A DNA stretch of 64,000 nucleotides from CAWJMD01 sp963843835 (GTDB lineage Bacteria; Actinomycetota; Actinomycetes; Actinomycetales; CAWJMD01): contig CAWJMD010000001.1 of NCBI GenBank assembly GCA_963843835.1, positions 806,001 through 870,000 of the forward strand, read 5' to 3'. The position numbers were made by a program, and so were the translations under genes. The notes below the pieces were generated by a model. That model made no database searches, was not told the DNA's origin, and saw only the letters and a list, made by a program, of their open reading frames with translations. Shown here piece after piece: positions 35,646-43,929 of this stretch. The stretch's first letter is position 1. Each line of letters opens with the position of its first letter.

Positions 35646-37628
35646 GTGTCCTCTGACCGACCCGCCCCCCGCGTCCGCCTTCCGCAGCGCCTCGCCCTGA
35701 CGTTCGCCGTCGCCGGCGGGATGCTCCTGCTCCCGACCGTGTCCGCGCCCGCCGCGGAGCCCGAGCCGATCACCCCGGAGGTGCAGACGCTCGACATCTC
35801 CGGCGTCGACACCACCGCGTCGAAGAGCGCGGACGCGCCGCGCAGCACGGCTTCTCGCGGTGCCGCCGCCGACGCGCCCGAGGTGCTGACCGCTCCCCGC
35901 GAGACAGACCCGTTCACGGTCGCCGGGGTCAGCTGGCCGGCCGGCGCCACCGTGTCCGGCGTGCAGATGCGGGTGCTCGAGGAGGGCACCTGGTCGGCGT
36001 GGGAGAGCCTGCCGGTGATCGACGAGGGCCCCGACGCGGGCACCGAGGAGTACGCGGAGTCGAGCTCCCGGATCGGGACCACGCCGCTGGTCAGCGACGG
36101 CGCCGACGGCGTGCAGGTGCGGGTCGACACGAAGGACGGCAAGGCCCCGACCGGTCTACAGGTCTCGCTGGTCGACCCCGGCACGTCGGCAGCCGACGCC
36201 ACCGCGGCGGGCCAGGCGACGCCGGTGGCCACCGCCGACTCCGCGGCCACCCAGCCGCGGATCGTGACGCGCGCCCAGTGGGGGGCCGATGAGAGCCTGA
36301 CGCGCGGCCCGCACCGCGTCAACGAGACCGTGCGCGCGCTCGTGCTGCACCACACGGCCGGCTCGAACTCCTACACGCAGGCGCAGGCCGTCAGCCAGCT
36401 CCGCGGCGTGTACGCCTACCACACCAAGTCCCTCGGCTGGTCCGACATCGGCTACAACCTGGTGATCGACCGGTACGGGACGATCTACGAGGGCCGCCGT
36501 GGGAGCGTCACCCAGGCGATCCAGGGCGCCCACGCCGGTGGCTTCAACCGCGACACCTTCGGCGTCTCCGTGATGGGCAACTTCGTCGGCGTCAACCCGC
36601 CGACGGCCGTGATCACGGCCCTCAACAAGGTGATCGGGTGGAAGCTCGGCCAGTACGGCGCCAACCCCCGCGGGACGTCCGTGCTCACGTCGCAGGGCGG
36701 CGGCACCTCACGCTGGCCGGCCGGCACCAAGGTCACCGTCAACAACGTGATGGGCCACAAGGACGTCGGCCAGACCTCGTGCCCCGGCAACATCTACAAC
36801 TACCTGCCGAGCCTGCGCACGGCCGCGGCCTCGCTGGCGGCCAAGACGACCGCCGACCTGCGCAACGCCTTCCCGCGTGACTTCACCGGCGACAGGGTCG
36901 CGGACATCCTCGCGATCGACTCCGGCGGACGCCTGCTGCTCTACCGGGGCAACGGCAGCGGCGGCTTCGTGCGCGGCGTCACCCAGATCGGGCACGGCTG
37001 GGGCGGCATCGACCTGGTCACCCAGGTGGGCGACTGGACCGGCGACGGGTACGGCGACCTGATCGCCCGCGAACGCACCACGAACAGGCTGCGCATCTAC
37101 CAGGGCAACGGCACCGGGAGCTTCTCGGGAAGCACCGTCGTCGGCAGCGGGTGGGGCGGCATGGACACCCTGATCGGGATGGGCGACATGACCCGCGACG
37201 GCAAGCGGGACCTGCTGGCCCGCCACGTCAACGGCTCGCTCTACCGCTACGACGGCAACGGCGCCGGAGCCTTCGCCGGCAGCGGCAAGATCGCCGACGG
37301 CTTCGGTGACTACGACCTCGTCGGCGCCGCAGGGGACTTCACCGACGACGGAGACCCGGACCTGTTCGCTCGCGGCGCCGACGGGCGGCTCTTCCTCTAC
37401 CCCGGTTCCACTACAGGAACCCTGGAGTCCGTCCGCCAGATCGGTCAGGGCTGGGGCTCGATGAAGCACGTCTGGGGCACCGGCAGCTGGGACACCCGCA
37501 CCGGCCAGGACCTCCTCGCCGTCACCGGCTCCGGCACCCTGTACCTCTACAGCGGCAACGCCAACGGCGGTTTCGCGGCGTCCGCCCAGCTCGGCAACGG
37601 ATGGGGATCGATGCGCATCATCCCCTGA
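35646..37628 (+). CDS. Secreted PGRP-type N-acetylmuramoyl-L-alanine amidase with five C-terminal FG-GAP/lectin-like repeats
   Basis: 660 residues. A signal peptide ends near VSAPAA. A linker and beta-rich region is followed by an amidase_2/PGRP domain (about 200-385). It has RAQWGADESLTRGP, VLHHTAGSN with the first Zn His, YNLVIDRYGTIYEGRRG, GVSVMGNF, and MGHKDVGQTSCPGNI with the second His and the Cys ligand. The enzyme frees stem peptides from peptidoglycan. Residues about 409-660 are the same five-repeat module as in its neighbours. Amidase action would make the denuded glycan that the upstream SpoIID-like enzyme needs. Confidence 0.9.
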   Translation: MSSDRPAPRVRLPQRLALTFAVAGGMLLLPTVSAPAAEPEPITPEVQTLDISGVDTTASKSADAPRSTASRGAAADAPEVLTAPRETDPFTVAGVSWPAGATVSGVQMRVLEEGTWSAWESLPVIDEGPDAGTEEYAESSSRIGTTPLVSDGADGVQVRVDTKDGKAPTGLQVSLVDPGTSAADATAAGQATPVATADSAATQPRIVTRAQWGADESLTRGPHRVNETVRALVLHHTAGSNSYTQAQAVSQLRGVYAYHTKSLGWSDIGYNLVIDRYGTIYEGRRGSVTQAIQGAHAGGFNRDTFGVSVMGNFVGVNPPTAVITALNKVIGWKLGQYGANPRGTSVLTSQGGGTSRWPAGTKVTVNNVMGHKDVGQTSCPGNIYNYLPSLRTAAASLAAKTTADLRNAFPRDFTGDRVADILAIDSGGRLLLYRGNGSGGFVRGVTQIGHGWGGIDLVTQVGDWTGDGYGDLIARERTTNRLRIYQGNGTGSFSGSTVVGSGWGGMDTLIGMGDMTRDGKRDLLARHVNGSLYRYDGNGAGAFAGSGKIADGFGDYDLVGAAGDFTDDGDPDLFARGADGRLFLYPGSTTGTLESVRQIGQGWGSMKHVWGTGSWDTRTGQDLLAVTGSGTLYLYSGNANGGFAASAQLGNGWGSMRIIP

Positions 37629-37674
37629 CGGGCGAACTGCGGCGTTTCGTGGGACAGCCGGGCACGTGGCCGGT

Positions 37675-37680
37675 TAGGTT
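37675..37680 (+). promoter_or_regulatory. -10 box upstream of the third repeat protein
   Basis: TAGGTT, about 90 bases before the GTG at 37768, suggesting an 80-base leader. A GAAGGGA ribosome binding site precedes the start codon. Confidence 0.35.
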
Positions 37681-37767
37681 CTGCTCGCCACGGACCCTGG
37701 CTGCCGCGCCGCCCGGACGACGACGTGGTCGTCTGCGGGGCGCCGCCCGCCCGAGAAGGGACATCCT

Positions 37768-39219
37768 GTGGGGGACTACCGAGGCCTGCGCACGCTCCTG
37801 GCGTGCACCGCGACGATCGCTGTGACCGCCGCGCTGGCGACGCCCGCGGGCGCGACCGCGAACGACCGACCCTCAGCGGACGCGCGACGTACGCCGTCGA
37901 GCCTGCAGATGGACGGTCGCGCCGCGGTGCCCACCGGGTCCGTCACGCCAGGTGCACAGGGGCGCAACGGGTCCCGGCTGGCGGCCGCTGCGCAGCTGCC
38001 CGCCCCCGCGTGCCCCGTGGGCATGTCATGGGGCCGCACGGTGAACCAGGAGGGCTTCGAGGACGGCGTCTCCGACCCCTCGAACACGACGGGTTGGGGG
38101 GTGAACGGGAACGCGCCGGTCCAGGGCAGCCAGGTCGCGTCCAGCGTGCACGCCGCAGGCACCGCCGAGGACGACGCGGTGCTCTACCTCGAGCCCATGT
38201 ACGGGACACCGGGTGCGCGCACGTTCCTCTCGTTCGCCACGCGCGGCGACGACGTCTTCGACAACGTCGGCTTCGGCGCCAACGACACCTTCTACGGGAT
38301 GGACCTCTCCCCGAGCTGGGAGCGCGTCCAGGTCGAGATCACCGAGGCGGTCGGCTACTACGACGACCACTTCCTCGACGCCGGTTTCATCCACCTGGAG
38401 AGCCCGTCCGACACCTGGTGGGAGGTCGACGACGTCACGGTCTTCACGTGCGTGACGCCGAAGGCGTCCGGGGTCCGGGGTGACTGGACCGGGGAGGGCA
38501 GCGTCGACGTGCTGGCCACGACGCCCGACGGCACGCTCCGGCTCTACCCCGGAAAGACCAACGGCGGGGTGTACGCGGGCCGGAACATCGGCACCGGCTG
38601 GAGCGACATGACCTACCTCGGGTCGCCGGGCGACATCAACGGCGACCGCCGGACGGACCTCGTGGCACGGTCGGCGGACGGCACCCTGTACATGTACGCC
38701 GGCCGGGGTGAGGGCGCGTTCGCGAAGGCCGTGCAGATCGGCCGCAAGTGGAACTCGATGACGGCCCTGATCACGTCGGGCGACGTGGACGGGGACGGTC
38801 GCCCCGACCTGATGGCCCGGCGCAGCGACGGGACGCTGCACCTCTACCGCTTCTCTTCCAGCGGGATCCTGTCCTACCGCGGCCAGGTCGGCAGCGGCTG
38901 GAACGGGATGCAGTGGATGGTCGGCATGGGTGACCTCAGCGGCGACGGCCGCGGGGACGTCCTGGGGATCACGAGGACCGGCGCCATGTACGCGTACCGC
39001 GGGACCGCCAACGGCCTGCTCGGGACCGGGCTGGTCGGCAGGGGGTGGGGCGGGATGACGTGGGTCACCAGCCCCGGTGACATGAGCCTCGACGGCCGCG
39101 GGGACCTGCTGGCCCGCAACGGCGACGGGGACCTGATCTTCTACCCCGGCAAGCTCGACGGCGTCCGCAACGGGACCGTCGTGGGCGGCGGCTGGGACGG
39201 CCTCGTCCGCATCCTCTGA
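37768..39219 (+). CDS. Secreted protein with unknown beta-rich head and five FG-GAP/lectin-like repeats
   Basis: 483 residues. A signal peptide ends near ALATPAGATA. A low-complexity linker leads to a head domain (about 78-230) opening CPVGMSWGRTVNQEGFEDGV and closing DTWWEVDDVTVFTC. The two terminal cysteines could form a disulfide, and the W-x-VDDV-x-V ending is common in jelly-roll carbohydrate-binding modules. I saw no catalytic motif. Residues about 237-483 are five repeats of the family found in the flanking genes. It is probably a wall-binding or matrix protein. Confidence 0.8.
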   Translation: MGDYRGLRTLLACTATIAVTAALATPAGATANDRPSADARRTPSSLQMDGRAAVPTGSVTPGAQGRNGSRLAAAAQLPAPACPVGMSWGRTVNQEGFEDGVSDPSNTTGWGVNGNAPVQGSQVASSVHAAGTAEDDAVLYLEPMYGTPGARTFLSFATRGDDVFDNVGFGANDTFYGMDLSPSWERVQVEITEAVGYYDDHFLDAGFIHLESPSDTWWEVDDVTVFTCVTPKASGVRGDWTGEGSVDVLATTPDGTLRLYPGKTNGGVYAGRNIGTGWSDMTYLGSPGDINGDRRTDLVARSADGTLYMYAGRGEGAFAKAVQIGRKWNSMTALITSGDVDGDGRPDLMARRSDGTLHLYRFSSSGILSYRGQVGSGWNGMQWMVGMGDLSGDGRGDVLGITRTGAMYAYRGTANGLLGTGLVGRGWGGMTWVTSPGDMSLDGRGDLLARNGDGDLIFYPGKLDGVRNGTVVGGGWDGLVRIL

Positions 39220-39234
39220 CCGCTCGTCGCAGGA

Positions 39235-39274
39235 GTCGACGCGACCCCGCCGGTCAGGCGCGGGTCGCGTCGAC
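39235..39274. terminator. Strong bidirectional terminator between the repeat protein and scoB
   Basis: GTCGACGCGACCC (39235-39247) and GGGTCGCGTCGAC (39262-39274) are perfect 13-bp arms. CGCC/GGCG (39248-39251 with 39257-39260) extends the stem past one bulged C to a 5-base loop. The loop holds the scoB stop codon, so the right arm is also coding sequence. Two convergent genes end here. Confidence 0.75.
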
Positions 39275-39895
39275 CAGCCTGGGCCCGGTCTTCTCCCGCA
39301 CCTCGTCGAGCGTGACGTCGGGAGCCAGCTCGCGCAGCACCAGGCCCTCGTCGGTGACGTCGATGACCGCGAGGTCCGTGATGATCCGCTGGACGACCCC
39401 GCGCCCCGTGTAGGGCAGCGAGCACTCGTCGACGATCTTGTGGGAGCCGTCCTTCGCCACGTGCTCCATCAGCACGATGACCTTCCTGGCGCCGTGCACG
39501 AGGTCCATCGCCCCGCCCATGCCCTTGACCATCTTGCCGGGGATCATCCAGTTGGCGATGTCGCCGGTGGCCGAGACCTGCATGGCCCCGAGGATCGCCG
39601 CGTCGATCTTGCCGCCGCGGATCATCCCGAAGCTCGTCGCCGAGTCGAAGATCGAGGCGCCCGGTCGCAGCGTCACGGTCTCCTTGCCGGCGTTGATCAG
39701 GTCGGGGTCCTCCTCGCCCTCGAAGGGGTAGGCCCCGAACCCGAGGATGCCGTTCTCGGACTGCAGGACGATCTCGACGTCGTCCGGCACGTAGTTCGGC
39801 ACCAGGGTCGGCAGCCCGATGCCGAGGTTGACGTAGTCGCCGTCCTCGAGCTCGGCTGCGGCGCGGGCCGCCATCTGCTCACGCGTCAGTGCCAT
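39254..39895 (-). CDS. scoB: 3-oxoacid CoA-transferase subunit B
   Basis: 213 residues. LEDGDYVNLGIGLPTLVPNY is the family opening, and LQSENGILGFG carries the catalytic glutamate (SENG) that forms the glutamyl-CoA thioester. GGKIDAAILGAMQVSATGDI and GMGGAMDLVHGARKVIVLME follow. With subunit A it transfers CoA from succinyl-CoA or an acyl-CoA to a 3-oxo acid, in ketone-body or aromatic-ring degradation. It starts one base after the subunit A stop, and its end lies in a terminator hairpin. Confidence 0.93.
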   Translation of the reverse strand: MALTREQMAARAAAELEDGDYVNLGIGLPTLVPNYVPDDVEIVLQSENGILGFGAYPFEGEEDPDLINAGKETVTLRPGASIFDSATSFGMIRGGKIDAAILGAMQVSATGDIANWMIPGKMVKGMGGAMDLVHGARKVIVLMEHVAKDGSHKIVDECSLPYTGRGVVQRIITDLAVIDVTDEGLVLRELAPDVTLDEVREKTGPRLVDATRA

Positions 39896-39896
39896 C

Positions 39897-40694
39897 TCAG
39901 CTCTCCTCCGTCAGGTCGGCCTGGGGACGCGGCCGCACGGTGCGCTTCTCGATCCGCTTCTCGGCGGCCTGCTCGGGGGTCAGCGCCACCACGCGCTGCA
40001 CGAACACGCCCGGCAGGTGCACCTGGTCCGGGTCCAGCTCACCAGGCTCGACCAGGTGCTCGACCTCGGCGACCGTGACGCCGCCGGCCATCGCGCACAG
40101 CGGGTTGAAGTTGCGGGCGGAGTCGCGGAACACGAGGTTGCCGTGCCGGTCGCCCTTCCAGGCGCGCACCAGGGCGAAGTCGGCGTGGATCGCCTGCTCC
40201 AGCACGTACTCGTGCTCCTCGCCCCGCACCGCGAACGTGGCCGTCGGCTTGGGGGGCGAGGCCAGGACGACGTCGCCCTCGCTGTCGTAGCGCCACGGCA
40301 GCCCGCCCTCGGCGACCTGCGTGCCCACGCCGGTGGCCGTGTAGAACGCGGGGATGCCCGAGCCGCCGGCCCTCAGGCGCTCGGCCAGCGTGCCCTGCGG
40401 GGTCAGCTCGACCTCGAGCTCGCCGGCGAGGTACTGGCGTGCGAACTCCTTGTTCTCGCCGACGTAGGAGGCCACGACCCGGCGGATCCTCCCCGCGCCC
40501 AGCAGGACACCGAGGCCCCAGCCGTCCACGCCGCAGTTGTTCGAGAAGACCTCCAGGTCGGACGCGCCCTGCTCGTGCACGGCGGCGATGAGGACGCTCG
40601 GGATGCCGCAGAGACCGAAGCCTCCGACCGCGAGGCTGGCGCCGTCACCGATGTCGGCGACGGCCTCCTGGGGCGAGCGGACGACCTTGTCCAT
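39897..40694 (-). CDS. scoA: 3-oxoacid CoA-transferase subunit A
   Basis: 265 residues from the ATG at 40694, preceded by GAGGAG on the minus strand; the longer upstream frame has no similarity. VGGFGLCGIPSVLIAAVHEQ is the CoA-binding glycine-rich signature, followed by LEVFSNNCGVDGWGLG, ASYVGENKEFARQYL and AFYTATGVGTQVAEGG. It partners subunit B in one operon. Apart from the acyl-CoA dehydrogenase at the start of the window, no related degradation genes are nearby. Confidence 0.93.
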   Translation of the reverse strand: MDKVVRSPQEAVADIGDGASLAVGGFGLCGIPSVLIAAVHEQGASDLEVFSNNCGVDGWGLGVLLGAGRIRRVVASYVGENKEFARQYLAGELEVELTPQGTLAERLRAGGSGIPAFYTATGVGTQVAEGGLPWRYDSEGDVVLASPPKPTATFAVRGEEHEYVLEQAIHADFALVRAWKGDRHGNLVFRDSARNFNPLCAMAGGVTVAEVEHLVEPGELDPDQVHLPGVFVQRVVALTPEQAAEKRIEKRTVRPRPQADLTEES

Positions 40695-40735
40695 GCGATG
40701 GCTCCTCGGCGAGCAGGGTGTCGGGACAACGCGGC

Positions 40736-40741
40736 AGTCTA
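40736..40741 (-). promoter_or_regulatory. -10 box for scoAB
   Basis: TAGACT on the minus strand, about 42 bases upstream of the scoA start codon. The same hexamer precedes ahcY. Confidence 0.4.
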
Positions 40742-40794
40742 CGGGGCAGAACCGGTCACCCTGTGTGTGTCTTGCGCCCATGTAATTCACCCAA

Positions 40795-40880
40795 CACGTG
40801 GTACGTGCTCAAGCGTCGGGGTGGTGCCACCGATGGGTCAGGGTCGTCCCTTCCGTCACGTGCGCCACGTGACGCACGTG
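40795..40880. promoter_or_regulatory. Cluster of four CACGTG palindromes, three in exact 9-base tandem
   Basis: CACGTG occurs at 40795-40800, 40857-40862, 40866-40871 and 40875-40880. The last three are spaced by exactly 3 bases and end 19 bases before the GTG of the M15-like repeat protein. A further TACGTG is at 40802-40807. They lie in the divergent region between scoA and that gene. They may be binding sites for a dimeric regulator; none can be named from sequence. Confidence 0.4.
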
Positions 40881-40899
40881 CTGAGGAGCTGGTCCTGCG

Positions 40900-42393
40900 G
40901 TGAACCGTTCGCACACTGGTCGTCGAGGTACGTCCTCGGCGCAGGACCGGCTCACCGGTTTCCTCGTCCGGCTCGTCGTCGTGGCCGTCGTCGCCCTCCT
41001 CACCGTGGGGCTAGCGAGCCAGGGAAGCGCGAACGCGGTCGCTGCGCCCGTGCCGGTTCCCCCGGTCGCGTACCAGACCGAGCCCGAGCCGCTGGCCAAG
41101 TACGTCGGGCAGATCACGTGCACGACCAAGGTGCCGGCCGGCACGGCGAAGCTGAAGGCGCTGCTGGTCGAGACCTACGGGCCGGTGACGATCGGCACCC
41201 TCCGCGGATGCTCGGTGGGCGCACGCAGCGAGCACAAGGACGGTCGCGCCCTCGACTTCATGCTCAACGTCAACGTGCCCGCCGAGCGCGCGAAGGCGAA
41301 CGCCTTCCTCAGCTGGCTGATCGGCCCGGACGAGCAGGGCGTCACCGCGGGCAATGCCCGACGCCTGGGCGTGATGTACCTGATCTGGAACAAGTACTCG
41401 TGGGACGCCTACGACTCCACGCCGAAGTGGGAGCCCTACACAGGGCCGAACCCGCACACGGACCACATCCACATCAGCCTCAGCTGGGACGGTGCCCTCG
41501 GGCGCACCTCGTTCTGGACGGGCAAGGCCACGACGAAGTACGACTACGGCCCCTGCCAGGTCTACTTCGGTGAGCCGGCCGAGCCCGGCCCGCACTACGA
41601 GCGCTGCCCGGCCACCCGCGTGCGTCCCGGTCAGGCCTTCCCCCGGTGGTGGGACGCCGGCACCACAGCCGACGTCGTGGCCGTGCTGCCGGACGGCAAG
41701 CTCAGCCTCTACCCGGGCACCGGGAAGGGCTCCTTCGGCCGCGCCTCGCAGATCGGCAGGGGCTGGGGCGGCATGAGCCTGGTCTCCGGCGTCGGCGACC
41801 TCGACAAGGACGGCTTCCGCGACCTGGTCGGACGGGACTCGGCCGGGGTCCTGTGGCTGTACCGGGGCGACGGCAAGGGCGGGTTCCTGGCCCGGCTGCA
41901 GATCGGCAAGGGCTGGAACGGCATGGACACCCTGGTGGGCGCCGGCGACGTCGACCTCGACGGAACCGTCGACCTGGTGGCACGCCGCACGTCCGACGGG
42001 GCCCTGTTCACCTACCTGGGCAACGGCAAGGGCGCGGTGCGCTTCGGGGCCGAGATCGGCAACGTCGCGGACTCCGACCTCGTGCAGGCCGTGGGCGACT
42101 GGGACGGCGACTCCCGGCCCGACCTGATCACCCGCACCACGGTCGGGGGCGCGCTGATGCTCCGTTCCGGCGACGGACGCGGCGGCTTCGCCGAGCCCGT
42201 CCAGATCGGACGCAACTGGACCGTGATGACCGCGCTGATCGGGCCGGGCGACTTCGACGGCGACGGCACGGCCGACCTTCTCGCCCGGCGCGAGGGTGGC
42301 GAGCTGATGCTCTACGCCGGCCGCGGCGACGGCGGCTTCGGCGCGGTCACCCAGGTCGGCTCCGGCTGGTCGGCCCTCCGCCTCGTCAGCTGA
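40900..42393 (+). CDS. Secreted M15-like peptidase domain protein with five C-terminal FG-GAP/lectin-like repeats
   Basis: 497 residues. The N-terminal hydrophobic segment (LVRLVVVAVVALLTVGLA) acts as signal or anchor. The head (about 60-235) contains GARSEHKDGRALDFML and NPHTDHIHIS, the His/Asp/His pattern of M15-type zinc D,D- or L,D-peptidases and the related ARB_07466-like domain. Two Cys pairs (GQITCTTK and LRGCSVG; GPCQVYF and YERCPATR) may be disulfides. Residues about 247-497 are the same five repeats as in its three neighbours; the third lacks the GW motif. The GTG follows GAGGAG. Confidence 0.83.
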   Translation: MNRSHTGRRGTSSAQDRLTGFLVRLVVVAVVALLTVGLASQGSANAVAAPVPVPPVAYQTEPEPLAKYVGQITCTTKVPAGTAKLKALLVETYGPVTIGTLRGCSVGARSEHKDGRALDFMLNVNVPAERAKANAFLSWLIGPDEQGVTAGNARRLGVMYLIWNKYSWDAYDSTPKWEPYTGPNPHTDHIHISLSWDGALGRTSFWTGKATTKYDYGPCQVYFGEPAEPGPHYERCPATRVRPGQAFPRWWDAGTTADVVAVLPDGKLSLYPGTGKGSFGRASQIGRGWGGMSLVSGVGDLDKDGFRDLVGRDSAGVLWLYRGDGKGGFLARLQIGKGWNGMDTLVGAGDVDLDGTVDLVARRTSDGALFTYLGNGKGAVRFGAEIGNVADSDLVQAVGDWDGDSRPDLITRTTVGGALMLRSGDGRGGFAEPVQIGRNWTVMTALIGPGDFDGDGTADLLARREGGELMLYAGRGDGGFGAVTQVGSGWSALRLVS

Positions 42394-42425
42394 CGCCGGG
42401 TGACCCGCCCCAGCGGCGGGTCACC
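42384..42425. terminator. Stop-codon palindrome and terminator hairpin between convergent genes
   Basis: CGTCAGCTGACG (42384-42395) is a perfect palindrome that contains the stop codons of both converging genes. Just after it, GGTGACCCGCC (42399-42409) and GGCGGGTCACC (42415-42425) form a perfect 11-bp stem with a 5-base loop. That stem lies inside the 3' coding end of the TIGR03089 gene. It should terminate the plus-strand transcript. Confidence 0.65.
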
Positions 42426-43084
42426 TGCTCGGCAGCCACCAGCGCCTCCGCGTCGACCTCCGGGTGCACGAGCACCACGGACCCGTCGCGGCGCAGGGTC
42501 GGCAGAACGACGTCGGCGAGAGGCGCCGCACGGACGGGGTCGACGACTGCCAGGACGCGAGGGGCCGGCCCGTCGCCGTCGAGGTCCGTGCCGACGGGCG
42601 GCAGGCCGCCTCCGGCCGGCGGGGCGACCAGCACGTCGGGCTGCCCACCCACCTCGGCGTTGTAGTCGAGCACCCCGACCGGCAGCTCGGGGGCCGAGCG
42701 GGCCAGCGCGGCCAGGGTCACGAGCACGTCGCCCGACGCCGCGGCACCGGGGTCGGTGCGGACCGTCAGGGCCGTCCCGGGCACCTCCGGTCCAGACGTG
42801 CGGGCCCCGACGACCTCGAGGGCCAGCTGCCAGACCACGCTGCGCCAGTGGCCGGGCAGGTCGAGGCCGACCACGTCCCCGGGGCCGACGCCCAGCTCGT
42901 CGACGAGCAGGTTGGACGTCTTGGTCACCCAGTTCGCCAGCACGCGGCCGGAGAGCTCCACGCGCTCGCCCGCAGGCCCGTACCAGGTGACCCTGGGCCG
43001 GCCGGGGTCACTCGCCTGCAGCGCCTCCAGCAGGCCTGCCACGTCGCGCGCCAGGGTCACCCGTGACGCCGGTGCCGGGGGCAC
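42386..43084 (-). CDS. TIGR03089 family protein
   Basis: 232 residues, the normal size for this actinobacterial family of unknown function. It resembles the N-terminal part of AMP-binding (acyl-CoA synthetase) proteins: GRPRVTWYGPAGERVELSGR, VLANWVTKTSNLLVDELGVG and PGDVVGLDLPGHWRSVVWQL. The family lacks the full adenylation core. The start is the GTG at 43084, two bases after the DUF3105 stop, so the two are probably one operon. It overlaps the convergent repeat-protein gene by 8 bases. Confidence 0.85.
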   Translation of the reverse strand: MPPAPASRVTLARDVAGLLEALQASDPGRPRVTWYGPAGERVELSGRVLANWVTKTSNLLVDELGVGPGDVVGLDLPGHWRSVVWQLALEVVGARTSGPEVPGTALTVRTDPGAAASGDVLVTLAALARSAPELPVGVLDYNAEVGGQPDVLVAPPAGGGLPPVGTDLDGDGPAPRVLAVVDPVRAAPLADVVLPTLRRDGSVVLVHPEVDAEALVAAEQVTRRWGGSPGVS

Positions 43085-43086
43085 CG

Positions 43087-43800
43087 TCAGGCCGCGTCGG
43101 GCTCGGGCGAGTCCCGGTAGGGGTTGTCGGTGACGAACTGCTCGATCACCGCTCCGGAGACCGCGCCGCACAGCTGCCGCTTGCCGCTCTCGACGCCCCA
43201 GTGGGACAGGGCGACGGACGAGCCCTCGGGCAGGTCCCCGTAGGCGGGGTCCCACGCGCTGACGATGAACTTGCCGGCCGTCTGATCCATGTCGCGGGCG
43301 AGGCCCGCGATGCGCTCGAGCTGGTCCTTCTGCTCGGTGGGGAGGTCGTCCGCGTACCAGACGATGGTGTAGCCGTGCTCGAGGTTGTGCACGAGACTCT
43401 CCATCGCCGGTCGCGTGTCGGCGGTGTAGAAGGGCTCGGCGGGGTACTGCGGCTGCGCGAAGTGCTGACCGTGGGTCGGTGGCACCGTGTCGTACTCGAT
43501 GGTCGTCACGTCCGGCGACTCGGTGCCCGGGCCCACGTGCTCGTTGACCCCGGTCGCCGGGTCGCTCGCCACCTCGTCGCACGATGCCGCGGCGGCGTCG
43601 ACGCCGACCAGGGCGAGGTCGTCGGGGTTCGCGGCGCGGTAGCTGCCGACGACCACGACGACCAGCCCCACCAGCACGGCCACCACGGTCACGGCGGCGA
43701 CCGCCACGATCACGGTGAGCCGGCGCTCCTTCGCCTTCTGCGCAGCGCGCATCTGCTCGACCCGCGCCTGACGGTCCGCCTCGACGTTCTTCCTGGCCAC
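43087..43800 (-). CDS. DUF3105 membrane-anchored protein
   Basis: 237 residues. A short basic coiled segment (ADRQARVEQMRAAQKAKERR) precedes one membrane span (VIVAVAAVTVVAVLVGLVVV); the rest is outside. DUF3105 blocks are present: VPPTHGQHFAQPQYP, AMESLVHNLEHGYTIVWYAD and HWGVESGKRQLCGAVSG. The family function is not known; the conserved His residues (HNLEHG) suggest a metal site. The start is the GTG at 43800. Confidence 0.87.
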   Translation of the reverse strand: MARKNVEADRQARVEQMRAAQKAKERRLTVIVAVAAVTVVAVLVGLVVVVVGSYRAANPDDLALVGVDAAAASCDEVASDPATGVNEHVGPGTESPDVTTIEYDTVPPTHGQHFAQPQYPAEPFYTADTRPAMESLVHNLEHGYTIVWYADDLPTEQKDQLERIAGLARDMDQTAGKFIVSAWDPAYGDLPEGSSVALSHWGVESGKRQLCGAVSGAVIEQFVTDNPYRDSPEPDAA

Positions 43801-43929
43801 GACACACCCTTCGTCACGAACGCCCCGTACGAGCCGTCGCGGCCCCGGATACGTGGCGGCCAGTCTACGAAGGCCCGGTGGAGGCCGATGCGACCGGTGC
43901 CCGCGGGCGCGATCGAGCACACTGGGCAC

